Positions 1-12,870 of a stretch of 64,000 nucleotides of DNA are shown here, piece after piece. Position numbers and translations under genes: made by a program. The stretch's first letter is position 1. Every line of letters begins with the position of its first letter. Source of the DNA: Sipunculus nudus (lineage: Eukaryota > Annelida > Sipuncula > Golfingiida > Sipunculidae); contig CM049308.1 of assembly GCA_026874595.1 (NCBI GenBank), forward strand, positions 40,970,527-41,034,526, in the 5' to 3' direction. The notes under the pieces are model-generated. The model did no database searches, was not told the DNA's origin, and worked only from the letters and a program-made list of their open reading frames with translations.

Positions 1-65
1 CAGAATTCAGACACTGAATCTTCTTAGTTGTATGGACTTTGTTGGCGGTGACTCAGCCTCGGAGG

Positions 66-262
66 TCAGTGACTCAGACTTGGTCCTGGCCACATAGGAT
101 CATGACTCTGACTCAAACACAGTCTTGGCCTCAGAGGGCCATCACTCAGTCTTGGCCTCAAAGGGCTTTGACTTGGCCTTGGCCTCAGAGGGTTGTGAAT
201 CAGACCCCATCTTGACCTCAGAGGGTCATGACTCAGACTCTGCCTCAGAGGGTCATGACTCA
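66..262 (-). repeat. Degenerate ~30-nt minisatellite
   Basis: At least six imperfect units contain cctcagagggtcatgactca with spacers of 7-12 nt. The array keeps one frame open on the minus strand for 65 codons (repeats of HDPLRPR-like residues). The repetition explains this better than selection for protein would. Similar tcagactc/ctcaga words recur loosely at 1335-1465. Confidence 0.75.
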
Positions 263-3200
263 CCTACCACACTATGATAGAAACTACTAGGAATCTGGGT
301 TTTTGTCTGTAGTAAACAGACCATTTTAGAGGTGATGTCAGATGTCTACGTTAACTTTTGAGCATCACCTGACAGAGTGAATTTATTAACTGTTTATTAA
401 CCACAAAGAAAATATAATACACGGAAAGAAATACAGTAAATAACAAATATTATCTAAGTGGATTGTTCAAGTTTTTAAAACGTAAATACAATAAGGAAAT
501 GATTATTTAATGATTAATCAACCAGCATCTTGTGCACAAATAAGAAGTGAATTACATCTTTGGGCATACTGAATACGCGTTGACCATGAGTGCACATTTG
601 TGGGAAAATTATAAATCATCCAGTGTCCAACAGTACCCAAGTAAGTCAAAGTAGCCTTATCAAACTAAACATATAGATTATTGAGAATTACATAAGGATC
701 ATAGGTTTTTCTAACAATAAAATAATGGGCATGTGTCATAAGCTGGTCTGTTTTTGTTCTACGCTAAAAGTATTCTGATAACCCACTGACAGACTTGACA
801 TGTTCGATCTGCAAGGCACTGTTTTAATCAAATCAGGATTCATTAATTAATATTAATGCTTGGACAAATGTAATTATTTGTCAATGAAAAAATAACATGT
901 AATGTTGAGGCTGAAAGTCAATAAATCCTGGGGTTTTATGCCTTTCTGGGCTTAAATCATATGTTGCTGATGAATTATTTTCCTGTTTTTCATGACCTGT
1001 TTACAGATTTTATCAGATAATTTCATTTCTTTTGCCACAAAGGGAATTAGTTCATCTTAAATGGAACTATTGTTGCAAACAGGATGTCATTTGATGAATA
1101 ATCTAAACCGAAAGATAAATCAGCACCATCTCAAAAGTAACTTTTGGCATTATAGTTAATAATTTAATTATAATCAAAGGTACCACATCATTAATAATAA
1201 CATGGGTCCTCTGACTGATTTATATAGACACTTGCATAGAAATCAACCAAATAGGCCAGTTAAACCAATTACCCTATAAGTTATTAAAGCTAACATTTTA
1301 TTGTTGGTTTTACCATTGTGGTTAGTGTACATAACAGTGATATAGTCCAAGTCTATACTTGAGTCCACTTTTTTATGGACCTAGACTTGAGGGTCCTGGA
1401 CTCAGAATTGTACTCAGGCTCAGAGGTATGGACTCCAGAAATCAGGCCAAGTCCATCTTGAGTCTAATAGAAAATTAAAAATCTGTCACTTTCGTATTAA
1501 AGCTTATGTACTTGTGCGAAATACCTACAGAATATTACAAATAATAACAATATATATATCCAGGTTTGCTCAGCATTGGGAACTATAAATGTAAGTGACC
1601 ATTATATTAAAAGCCTCTGTGAACTAACTTATAAATGTACATGATAATCTAAAAGTTCCATATTAAATAGCTTTTTAAGGATTATTGTAGTGGACTAGGA
1701 CTAGGCAATATATATTGTCAATGCCTCTTGTGATTTAGACATGTTTCAAGAGGTATATATGTATTAACAAATGGAAATATGAATTGCAGCAACATCTTTT
1801 CATTTTGTTTAAATTACATTTTTTTTACCAAATCTGAAGGAAAGTCATTTAAAAGGTACATAAACATTTGTAATAATATGTGTATTTATAACTCATGCTA
1901 TTAGTTCATTTTGATGAATGCAAAAGTTTCCAAGCAAAACCATCCAAGCACATAGACTTACTACCTCTGATTCATCTATGCACAGGCCCTTGAAATCATA
2001 TAATTAAGATAATACCACTGTAATAGTAATTAACAGTAGTATCTTAATAATATGATTACAAGGGCCTGTAATCTATGTTATACATTGTTATGGTTCTGTG
2101 TGTGAGAATGTCAGTAAACAGTCAAAATGTGCCTTAATTTTACTATAACAGGACTACATGACCATTGATCAGAGGGGTGATCTTTTGCATGCCTGGAAAC
2201 TCTCAAACAAGGAGAAAAGGCATAATAAAAGAAAAACACTCACAAATAAAACACTCATTAAATGCTTGAAAAAAAGTTATTTATAAAATTGCTGAATATG
2301 GCTATGTATATGTTTTGCGCCACTTATCATGCCTGATGCAAGCTTATTACCACTTGTGTACAGGAAAAAGCAAATAGTTTTAAAAAATTTTGGTAGATTC
2401 CATAATATATTAAGGAGAAAACACTGTATTCCATGTATAAATAACATTTAAACCATTGGTTATTAAAATTCAGTCATAGATTTATAGGAACTGCTATTAT
2501 GATTATCACGCCACTTCATTATGTGAAATGGTGATCCAAATATGGCTCACAAAACATAATCATTAGACATCAAGAATTATTTTCTGGTGGCACAATGCAT
2601 GTCACAGATCTTGAAATCATACAAACTGTAAGAACTATCTATATTTAAATTCTGCAGACCATATATTTTATACAGCCTTAAATATTAACAGTCCATTTCC
2701 CCTAGATCCTACCATGCAATTACAGATACACTGTTTAATTATGAGTCCAGAGCTGGAATAATTTAAATATGACAAAAAGATGATACACAGACAAACATAT
2801 TGTAACTTTAATCAGCCATGCATGTTTATGTAATACCATGAAATAATTCACTTAAATTTGCTAATTTGAAAATTATAAATAAATTCTTTGAAATATTATG
2901 TCAGTGTTTGATTTTCTAAAGTGCAGTAATGAAAAATAAATTTACATACCAAAGATAACCTATGTTAAAATTTGAACAGGGATGATTTGCATTTGATACT
3001 TGCTGATGCATTGCATTGGTCTAAGCACAATATGTATAAATGTTTCAGACACTGATATTTTAATTTTTTATCCATATAAGATTAATATTCTTATAATTCC
3101 TGGATAGGCAAAGACACATATAAGATGATATGTGTATATGGTGCCTTGTTATACAAAACCAATACTTATAATGCTGAACAAATAAATCTTCCATTACTTA

Positions 3201-3743
3201 TTAAATTAGATGTAGGGTTATCATTCAATCAGTTATACAATTCAGCAGGGAATTTGATTCATCTCAGATTTTCATTATATAATAATTACAATAACTTGGT
3301 AGCTGTTAATTGCCTTCAGACAACATATCTTATATAGTAAGGTGTCAGACATGAACACATTCAAAGGTTGGACCATCAGTACCATGTTGTTGAATGGATT
3401 CATGTAAACCTGAAGATGTGATACACATAATTGTTTGGAGAGACGCAAGAGCTAAGGAAATGTTTAAAGGGTAGACCAGCCCCTGGAGGGGCAGTTAGAG
3501 AGTGAGAACAAAAAGAGGAGATTTATGAGATCAAAAAGCTAAGGAAGAGACAGGTTGCAGAAACTAGGAAAGGAGAATACAAAGAAACAGAGCTAGAGGG
3601 TACAGATATATATAGTTAAGTGTGCAGAAAGACAAAACTTACTAGCAAATACCTAAGACATTATCATTGTTAAATTTTAATCAATAAACCTAATGTAAAT
3701 TACATCTGAACCAATAATTTTTTCTGTGTGATAAAGTCAGCAT
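263..3743. other. AT-rich non-coding stretch
   Basis: I see no coding region, RNA gene or transposon here other than the hairpin at 1982-2069. Open frames of 60-70 codons occur (for example 3125-3337) but have no recognisable motif or flanking splice signals. Whether this is intergenic or a 5' intron of the RIN-like gene cannot be decided. Confidence 0.6.
1982..2069. repeat. Long hairpin (foldback) of 88 nt
   Basis: The left arm 1982-2021 begins acaggccctt and the right arm 2033-2069 ends aagggcctgt. The arms are inverse complements over about 37 nt with a few mismatches and one small length difference, around an 11-nt loop at 2022-2032. This is the shape of a very short foldback MITE. No clear target duplication was seen. 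A transcript through here would form a strong stem. Confidence 0.7.
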
Positions 3744-4044
3744 TCTGTGGACTATGCTCTTTACACAGCGCTCTACCCATCACCAACTACCTATATCATA
3801 AGGCCACAGGCTCAGAGAGAATTGCCCCACACATGGTTTCTGGGCGGAGCCTGACGCCTGACGAGTGTTTGTTGACTTGCATTTGGTTGGCTGCTCGTCA
3901 CATCAGCAGTTTTTTCAGCAGACAGGGCCATGTGCACCACCTGGTGTTTAAGTGCATCATAAATGGTCAAAGCAGGCAGCAGGAAAATGAGTAGCTTCTT
4001 TAGAAGCGAAAGATTTCCGCTGCCTCAGGAGCGTACCTGTGGAC
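3744..4044 (+). mobile_element. Short-TIR element with 9-bp target duplication, copy 1 (internally deleted)
   Basis: The element core is 3753-4035 (283 nt), starting TATGCTC and ending GAGCGTA, which are 7-nt terminal inverted repeats with one mismatch. It is flanked by tctgtggac (3744-3752) and cctgtggac (4036-4044), a 9-bp target duplication with one difference. It shares blocks with the longer copy at 11739-12435 in the opposite orientation: a ctctttacacag block next to the left end, a caggctcagagagaa block, and the right end with gcttctttagaagc and gatttccgctgcct. It lacks about 400 nt of the interior. A 9-bp duplication suggests a Mutator-like transposase acting in trans, which is an inference. 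The frame across 3728-3994 is not convincing as protein. Confidence 0.8.
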
Positions 4045-4854
4045 TAAACACATAAACAACTGGGTGTTGGTCCTTATGCTGAATCTTTCATTTACAGACA
4101 TTATGACATTGGGATAAGAACTGCAAACAATTAGGTTTGAGAAAATAAAAAAAAGTGAAGAATGACAGATGCACAGAAGAGCATAGGAGATGCAAACAAC
4201 TCATGCTAAGACTTGTTTCAATTGACATTTGTGTTAATATTATTAAGTGTGGAGCAGAAATCAGATCAGTACAGTTCAGTTAAATTTAAGAGTAAAATAT
4301 AAAGAAAGAAAAAGTAGAAAGATAAAGATTAAAGGGTAAGACAACTTGTGGGTTAGTGCAGAAGTAAGAGATAACAGAGCAGGGTCAGGAAAATGGATGT
4401 TGGAAGAGGTTCAGCTCAATGCAAAAGACAAGATATTAGAGCCCAAAGGTGCACATGACCAGGAAGGATTAAAAGAAGTGATGGAACTTTTTCAAGGTTA
4501 AAGTTTCAGCGATAAAGGATCATTATGGTAGCAAAAGTTGAAGGCTGAGTTTATGAGGTGCAGTCATATGAGGAGCACAATAAAACAAAGCTGTGGAGGC
4601 CTGCGGATAAACACTGAAAGGAGGATCAGTGGGAAGGTATTTTTGCAAAAGAAAATGAGGGGTACATGAAGGAATTCAAACATAGACAGGAGGCTGAAGG
4701 ATTGAAGACAATCATAGGAGAGATCAGTGAAAAGGAAATGTCTAAAGGGTAAAAGATAGTGAATTTGTTTTCAGAGGCAAAGGCACTAAGATAGAGAAAG
4801 AGGACAGATAGGGAGATAATGCTGGAGGTTAGAGAAATAAAGAGGAGAGTCAAA

Positions 4855-5800
4855 ACTTGAAGCAGGAGAGAAAGAGGAATACAAAAGAAGCAAAGGATGA
4901 AGAGGATGAGAAAGAGGATTGTCAGAGAGTCAAAGGCTGAAGAAGGAGAGAAGAATGATTGTCAGAGAGATAAAAGCTGCAGAAGTAGAGAAGAATGATT
5001 TTCAGAGAGACAAAAGCTAAAGAAGGAGAGATATGATTGTCAGAGAGACAAAGGCTGAAGAAGAAGAAAAGAATAATTGTCAAAGAGACAAAGGCTGAAG
5101 AAGGGGAGAAAGAGGATTGTCAGAGAGACAAAGGCCGAAGAAGGAGACAAGAATGATTTTCAGAGAGACAAAAGCTGAAGAAGGAGAGATATGATTGTCA
5201 GAGAGACAAAGGCTGAAGAAGGAGAAAAGAATGATTGTCAGAGAGACAAAAGCTGAAGAAGGAGAGAAGAATGATTGTCAGAGAGAAAAAAGCTGAAGAA
5301 GGAGAGATATGATTGTCAGAGAGACAAAGGCTGAAGAAGGAGAAAAGAATGATTGTCAGAGAGTCAAAGGCTGAAGAAGGAGAGAAAGAGGATTGTCAGA
5401 GAGACAAAGGCGGAAGAAGGAGACAAGAATGATTTTCAGAGAGACAAAAGCTGAAGAAGGAGAGATATGATTGTCAGGGAGACAAAGGCTGAAGAAGGAG
5501 AGAAGAATGATTGTCAGAGAGACTAAAGCTGAAGAAGGAGAGATATGATTGTCAGAGAGGCAAAGGTTAAAGAGGGAAAACAATAGAATTGTCAAGGAGA
5601 CAAAAGCAGAAGAAGAAGGGAAGAATTATTGTCAGAGAGACAAAGGCTGTAGAAAGAGAGAAAGAAGATTGTCAGAGAGACAAAAGCTGAAGGAGGGAAG
5701 AATAATTGTCAGAGAGAAAAAGGCTGAAGAAGGAGAGAAAAAGATTCTTAGAGATACAAAGGTAAAAGAGGGAAAGAAATAGGATTATCAGGGAGGCTAA
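4855..5800 (+). repeat. Purine-strand minisatellite, ~40-nt unit with higher-order pattern
   Basis: More than twenty units follow the pattern gattgtcagagagacaaa then rgctgaagaaggagagaaga, about 38-41 nt each. Unit variants end in agagatat, agaagaat or agaaagag and recur in the same order, for example around 4990, 5155 and 5430, so blocks of several units were duplicated together. The array lies inside a wider A+G-biased strand at about 4140-6890. The frames crossing it (5549-5782 + and 5356-5595 -) are repeat translations, not genes. Confidence 0.9.
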
Positions 5801-6890
5801 GGTTGAAGGGGGGGGGGGAGAAAGTGGATTACTGGAGAAGCTAGAGCAGAAAAAGGGATGTTTTTAAGAAAAAGTGGAGTGAATGAGAGGATCATCAGGG
5901 AGACAGTGGCTAAAGGGGAAAGGAATAGAGGTGAGGCATAGAAGAAAGGATCAGTGATAAAATGGTTGAGAAAAAGAGAATTAATACAAAGTACATAGCA
6001 AGTGAAAGAAAAAGCATCAATATTGAGATCAACTCTAAAAAAGATATTTATCAGAGACTTGAGAAGGTATAATAGGATAAATTTTAGGGATTCAAGGAAT
6101 GGGCAAAGATGGAATCAAAAGAACAAAAAAGTGGAGTTGGGGGCTCTAGCTGAGCACTTTGATTCCAGCAAGCTGGGGTCTACTTCATGACCTAAGTTCA
6201 TAAAAGTTAGTTTCCAGGTATTTGCCCTCCAAATATTGTTTGGAGAAATAGTGAAGTGAAGTCTTTGAGAGTTTCTGTTGATCCCACACCAAGCCAAAGG
6301 CAAAGATATCCAGGATGCCTCCCCAGGTTAGCTCCAGAACAGAACAGAACTTAGGTCAAGGTGAGAAGTCTCAAGAGACAGCAGAGCAGCAGCAACCATG
6401 CCTGCTCCATGCTGAGAGCCTGAACACCCCAGCCTCTGGTACGAAGACAGTTTGGCACTAATCTAGAACATTTTCTTTGAACAAAGATAGTTTTCTTCAT
6501 TAGCAACAAAGGTGGTGTCAGGAGAGGAAAAGGTTTGTATTGAGGCAAATAGATGCAGGATCAGCAGAAAGGCAAAGGTGTAAGGAATAACAAAGAAAGG
6601 CTGAGGGATGGTACAGAGGATCAGATGAGACAGGTGAATTATAACATAAATATAGGAGAGACAGAGGGTGAGGGTAACAAAGATGACCAGATGAGAGAAG
6701 GTAAGGAATAACAGAGACGATCAAATGTGACAGGCTGAGGAATAAGGATGACAATCAGATGAGAAAAAAGTGTGGGTAACACAGGCGAATAGAAGAGGGA
6801 CAGAGGGTGAGGGATAACAGAGAGAATCAGAAGAGAGGAAAAACAGACATAATTAACTGAGGGACAGAGGGTGATAGATAAGAGAAAAGG
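5800..6890 (+). repeat. Continuation of A+G-rich strand with degenerate repeats
   Basis: The plus strand stays strongly purine-biased. A short G run occurs at about 5808-5819, and there is a second loose repetition at 6560-6890 (ggataacagagagaatcagatgagac-like words about 40 nt apart). An island of ordinary composition at 6120-6500 interrupts it. No gene is supported. Confidence 0.6.
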
Positions 6891-8666
6891 GTGTCTTTCA
6901 CATTTAACAGATTTCCTATTTAACATTAACTAAAGTATATACACATTAATTGATAGTATGCATTATTTTTAAATTATGTGAATGATTAAATATTTAAATA
7001 TCATGTAGGTTTGGTGTTTTTTATGTATTAAGAAGGATTTATTATTATAGCATTATTTATTATTACAGTATTTTTGCAAAGTTGAAATAAAGGAAGTTAA
7101 CTTTGCTTGAGCTGCATAAATATAGTACATAATCATAGTAATAAAAAAGGTAGGAGTATTGTCATAAAAAAAAAGTTTATTTTGCTTGGATACAGTGTCT
7201 TATTGTAGATAAGGAGAGGATGTGGTCACGTCCGGGCCTTTAGACATAGTTTGGTTGCATTCCAACCACCTGTGATAAAATAAACAGATTGCTGCATGTA
7301 ACCCGTCAGATAGATGTGACAACTAATCATGTATGTGACAATAAGTCTGGCCTTCTCACCTCACACCCTCTCTTTCTGAAAGCTTAACAGTGCAGGCTGT
7401 TATTGCAGTGCCTGACCACAGCTAGTAATAAATCAAGCGGGCATTACATCACTGAGACTCCCATTGTCCCTGGAAAAGGTGTGTCTGTAATACTAGCATG
7501 GCACCCGCCAAACCAGTACTCCTGACTAACACAAGTTCTAAACAAAGGGCCTCACACCAAATATTGGAGAACAATATGGATGATAACTGGGATAGGATAT
7601 TTTGGGTACGTAGTCATATTTTACCCTTTATATCATTACATAATATCACAGGATCATATTAAGTTGTACATAGGTAGTGCATATGCTTATGCTTGGACTT
7701 TATATTTTGAGCATTGCATCTTGCTGTACATTGCTGCATTGTTTTAGTTTTAATAATCAGTCAGAAGCTGATATTCCTGGAGGATTGTTACTCCTACATT
7801 TATTGATCAGTAATTTGTCAAACTTCACAGGGATAGTATTCAGCCCGCTCAAAGCTGCACAGCTTATTCAAATAGTAGCTGCAACACTCTACTGAATTTT
7901 ATTGTTTTCTGATCACCAGGTTTTAATGTATAAAATTATATAGAAACTTTAAAAATTCAAGAGCTGTAATACTGTGTACTACACAAACATAATATGGAAT
8001 ATTTAAAACAAATGCAGGATGCAGAATTGTATCAAATTAAGCTTACCTTAAGTTTTGAAGGAATTTATTTGCAGCTGATATAAAGCTTGCAAAATAAGCT
8101 ATATGAAAATAAGAAACTTAGTCAGCAAAAGAATGTTCAGAAATATATGGTTTTGAATTTTATGTGATTGCACAAATTATCTATAACTCATATAGTGACA
8201 TTTACAGATTTTTTACGCAAGAAAATAAACGCGGGACTCCCTCCCTCTGGATTCCTTTAACACAGATACTTGAGACCATTTCCCAGTTAGCAAGTAAAAC
8301 TCCAGGTCTTGCAGTTGTCTGGAATGAATAGATTCTACTGTATACATTAATATACTGGTGTAATAACTTGATAGAGTCATAAATACCATATTTTCTGTTT
8401 CTAGAATTTAGATTTTGGCGGTACATGGTTCTGTTCAAGAAAACATTAACAGTGAAAAATCTTTGGAATTAAACAGTTATTGTGTATGCAGATGTTTTCT
8501 CTAAATAATATGTTTACCTGTTTATTTTAACTCATATTTTATCCTTTTTCCTAAAGTGAAATGATTTCTTGAAGCTGGATTCACAACTTAAAAAAATGAA
8601 CAAATTCATTGTAATTGATTGTAGAAACAGCATTAATTTATAGAATTGATAAAATAATAAGATTTA

Positions 8667-8667
<1 letters not shown>
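6891..8667. other. AT-rich non-coding stretch
   Basis: I see no gene, RNA or clear repeat. A purine tract and short A runs at 7140-7180 are the only low-complexity parts. Confidence 0.55.

Positions 8668-8759
<92 letters not shown>
8668..8759. repeat. (TA)n microsatellite, ~92 nt
   Basis: An uninterrupted TA dinucleotide tract of about 46 repeats. It is self-complementary and likely to extrude or to be length-polymorphic. It produces a spurious Tyr-Ile frame (8615-8857). Confidence 0.98.
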
Positions 8760-8762
<3 letters not shown>

Positions 8763-11495
8763 CTGATATATGTTCACATTGTAAAATGTCAAAATATCAT
8801 GTAAATTTGAACGAGTATAGGAAACATGAATATACAAAAATATGTCAACACCATTAGATTATCTTGTATCATCCCCTTGTATGTACACAAAAATGACAAT
8901 TGCAGCCTGGTGCCCTGCATTAATGACAATTTTGTGGTTCCTGCTAATAGCCCTGAAATCAAGGGGCACAGAATAAGGAGTGAACAATACACTTGGGCAA
9001 ATCCATCTACTTACACCAATGGGAGCACTCAGTGACCCCATACTTTGTGTATACATATTATCAGACAGTAGGAGTGGGGCAGACGTAGGAAAAAAGTGCT
9101 AGGTAAATGTAATCTTTGCCCCGATGCCTTTGCGGTGTGTATAGATATTCAATGTACCAGGTTAGATATAGAATCGCATGAGCTTACAAACATCAATGTT
9201 TGAATGTGAGAGATCATGTGTAACTATTTAAGGAGTGTAAACCAGACAGCATTTGCATGCAAAGAATGTAATTTCAATTATGCAGCTTTCATGGTGCTGC
9301 CGGGCTAAAATAAAATTCTAGTTTGATATCAATATGGTTTAGAGGGGATTAGCTGATCATACAAATGGGCCGGCTTTGTCAACACTCAAATTTAAATTGC
9401 ACCCGGATACATTAGTGTGTCATACCGACATGGGAGCAGTATTATATCATAACGCCACCACCCAGACAATTGGTTATGGTTCACCAACAGTGTACACTTT
9501 TCAGGAATTCAAAAGGAAAAATGATTGACATAATAGAGGTATGTAGTAATTAATATGTTGGGTTAATTACTGAGTACTGTTCATAAGGCTAGAGTTACAC
9601 AATAATGAAAGATGGTTCTTCACACAGTTGTGGTCTGATGTATTGTGTTAGTCGCATATTAAACAATTGTAGCATATTGCTCTGCGATGTGGGTGTCCTT
9701 TCTGTAGAATACATGAAGGTGTGTGTTTTTTTTCATAAAATGTAAGTTATAGAGAACAATGTTAATTTAACAGTGATAATGTAAGGAGGATAAAGTATTG
9801 AACCTTTATCAGGATTGTAATGTAGTAACAATAGTAAATAAAGTGCCAGTTCTCCAACTAGTCAGACTCACAGCAAGATTCACACACACTTTCATACCCA
9901 CTTACAAAGCACAATTTTACAGATACCTATTCCCTGTGCTTACTCTAAGCCCACTTTCTCACCTTGTCTCAGGTGTTTATCCATTGTAACTGACTAAAGA
10001 AAAACAAATGATACATAGTTTTTACATTTGACGCAGTTTTTTTATAGGTTTCAAATGATATAAGAGTCAGAGATTTTCAGTCAGATAATGTTAGTGGTGT
10101 AATGTCTGGGTGTGCAGCCTCACGCCCCAGCTGACCATACAATCGTCTAGATCAATTGGCTTATTTATCTTTAAACACTTGCTCATATTTTTAGCATAGG
10201 CTGGTCCAAGTTAAAACAATTGATACTTATAAGCAAACCAACTGTGCATTTAGAATACTGTACACAGGTGGGCAGTTGAATATTAAAAATGGTGTTTAAT
10301 ATAAGTTTGGATTTGTCATAAATTTGATCCTTATTATTTATCCCTGGTGCTGTTGATGCTTATTCATATGTTTTGTGCTTTTGATGGGCCATGAAACAAA
10401 ATATTTATAATCTTCAACAGCTGTATATCCCTTGAACTTTATTTTGCCTATACTCTTTTATACCTGTTTGTGGGAAGTTTTTGTTTTCCTTGTGATACAG
10501 GACCCGGTCTCCACCATAATGATACAGAGGGGGAGTTGGGGATGTCCCCACACTGTATCACAAGCAGTTGCTGATGTTGGTGGCTGACAATGTTTCAAGA
10601 CCAGTTTGATGATAGAAGTCTTTATTCAATAGATAGCGGTCTGGGACAGTATCTCTCTCTGAGAGAGCCGCCCAGCCTCCCTGACTCACTCTCTGACTCT
10701 CAGTGCGCACTACAGATAGTTTTGTTACAGAACTGTCATGTGACATATGAGACGTACATATCCATATTCCTGCATTTCGTCATAAAAGCTAAACCTTATT
10801 GGATGACCCAAAGTAGGTCACAATTACATCAGAGTTGTAAGTGTTCTTCCTAACTCTCGTGAGATCTGATTGGACAAAAGTTCTATGGAAAATCCCAAGT
10901 CTGACCTGACATACATCCAGTTATAGACTGACCTACAAGTCCTATTTCCAAACTCGTATAAACATAATCTGCCTGCCTCATCATAGAAACCAATTTAGAG
11001 CTAATTTTTGAGAGTACATTTAGGCTCTACAAACATACTGAATTACCATTAGATACTTGGTTGTCTGATGAACCATTAATAATTCTTTGGCTCTGTCTGA
11101 ATATCAGAACAGACTGAAACCTTAATTGATCCTAATTGTTTCTGAATGATTTTAGATCTTTAAATATTAAAATATTCCTTTAAATATGTGTTAAGTCACA
11201 TATATGCACTACTCCATAACACTTGTACAAACCCATGTTACAATGAACACCCAGAAAAGGGAACAATCTAGATTACCATAACAAGACACAGACCTTCCAA
11301 AAGTATAGGAAATATAGTTTTAGTAATATGAGTGGTTTTCATGAAATTTCAAAATTATACACAGCTGCCATGGATAGATATCACAAACAGAAATGCATAA
11401 AATTCTCTTTTGTAAATATTCCCTGAAAGTAAATCAGACAAATAAAGATGGCTTATTGGCTACTCATGGAATCTGTGAGACATGCAGGCTTATCT
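8760..11495. other. AT-rich non-coding stretch
   Basis: I could support no coding exon, RNA gene or bounded repeat. At 10870 the words ctgattggacaaaa recur, also seen inside the element at 11739-12435 (near 12310). This is too short to call a further copy. Confidence 0.5.
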
Positions 11496-11499
11496 GACC

Positions 11500-11725
11500 A
11501 TGGAATATGGAATCTGAAAATATTCTTAATCCAATTAGTAGTCTTTTTCCAGAAAGTAGTCTTAATCCAGAAGGTAGTCTTATCCAGAAGGTAGACGTAT
11601 GCAGAAGGTTGTCTGATCCAGAAGGTTGTCTTAATCAAGAAGGTAGTCTAAATCCAGAAGGTATAGTCTTATCCAGAAGGTAGTCTTATCCAGAAGGTAG
11701 TCTTAATCAAGAAAGTTGTCTCAAG
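11500..11725 (+). repeat. 17-20-nt minisatellite
   Basis: About eleven imperfect units of ccagaaggtagtctta(at) lie in tandem, some with tt or ag insertions. The array ends just upstream of the element at 11739, so the transposon sits at its edge. Confidence 0.88.
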
Positions 11726-11729
11726 GGAC

Positions 11730-12444
11730 GGCTACATGTACGCTCCGAGGCAGCGGAAATCTTGCACTTCTAAAGAAGCAACTGATTTTCACGCTACCAG
11801 CTTTGGCCATTTATGATATATTTAGACACCAGATGGCGGTTCGTTGTCCACTGAAATAAACATGCGTATGACGTGACAAGCAGCCAATCAGATGCCAATA
11901 AACAAACACTTGACAGGCATCCTGGCTCCACCCATTGCTGCGCTTCAAGCGCCGCTTGATGAGTTTCCGGTCGAATTAAATTGCTCCCTATGCATTCTCG
12001 CATCATCGACCGATTCGATTATAATATTATGACTGTGTTAGCTTAGCCATGTATCTGTTGTCTGCAGAACTGAAACAAGCCAGCGAGGTGTGCACGCAGC
12101 CTTTGATGTTACGTTTTGTTTGAATTACAGCTCACCGGCCGGGCATCCTATGTGCCCAAGGCCCTAAGCAAACCACGTCAGGGGCAGTTCTCTCTGAGCC
12201 TGTGGCCTGTTCAGACGGTTACGCTGGGGGATGAGCTGTCACTCAAAAAGAAATGAATATGATTGGCTCCGTGTATTCCTCGCTTGGCTTTGTCTTCCAG
12301 CACAAGGTCTCATCTGATTGGACAAAAATACAGTCCTCCCCTCTGGTGTTGCAATTCAGGATACGAGGTCATAACAAACAGCGCCTTACGATATAGGTAG
12401 AAGCCCTATAGGTAAAGCTCTGTGTAAAGAGCGTAGGCTACATG
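11730..12444 (-). mobile_element. Short-TIR element with 9-bp target duplication, copy 2 (long form)
   Basis: The element core is 11739-12435 (697 nt). It starts TACGCTC and ends GAGCGTA, perfect 7-bp terminal inverted repeats, and is flanked on both sides by GGCTACATG (11730-11738 and 12436-12444), a perfect 9-bp target duplication. In the orientation of copy 1 (3753-4035) it reads on the minus strand. It is richer in G+C and CpG than its surroundings. It contains several CCAAT-box-like words (ccaatcag near 11884, gattggct near 12260, gattggac near 12315) and a CRE-like tgacgtga near 11870. No transposase frame is visible, so it is non-autonomous. The 9-bp duplication fits Mutator-like elements, but the very short terminal repeats are unusual for that group. 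Confidence 0.85.
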
Positions 12445-12870
12445 ATGTGGGTTAGCTTTTTTTAGGAGGCATTAAACAGGTTTTATCAGAGAATGACTTG
12501 AGTTTAGAGGTGGCTTTATTCTCTTATAATGGTTATACCATACTCAGAAAAGGCAAGTAAGGGAAAAGAGATAAAACCAGTTGTATATTTTGTCAGAGGG
12601 ATCCTACAATATAACATGTCTTTCTCCCCTGCCATGTTCATTTGTTTTTTATGACACCTTTTTGGTAGGAATACTTACCAACCTGGCATTTTCTAGGAAC
12701 ATCTACCAAACTGGGAGATCTGTAAGTTCAAGATTAACATTATGACACCCATTTGAATATCTTTAACATCTTAACTTAGGCCATTGACTTAGTTATTTTC
12801 CAAATTTGTTTTCACTAGAAAAACTTAAAAAGGTGTTCAGCATAATCACCTGTCATAAAGCTTGCTTTTT
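12445..12870. other. Spacer without recognisable feature
   Basis: AT-rich sequence between two repeats, with no gene, RNA or repeat that I can support. Confidence 0.5.

Noticed and set aside
3728-3994. 88-codon frame resembling the one at 11794-12006
   Set aside because: The similarity exists because both lie in copies of the same short-TIR element. The two differ by indels and many changes without sign of protein conservation, and no transposase motif is visible.
5356-5782. Frames across the purine-rich array (both strands)
   Set aside because: Products of a 40-nt repeat in shifting frames. Charged Glu/Lys/Arg strings come from AG-rich sequence.
8615-8857. Tyr-Ile repeat protein
   Set aside because: Translation of the (TA)n microsatellite.
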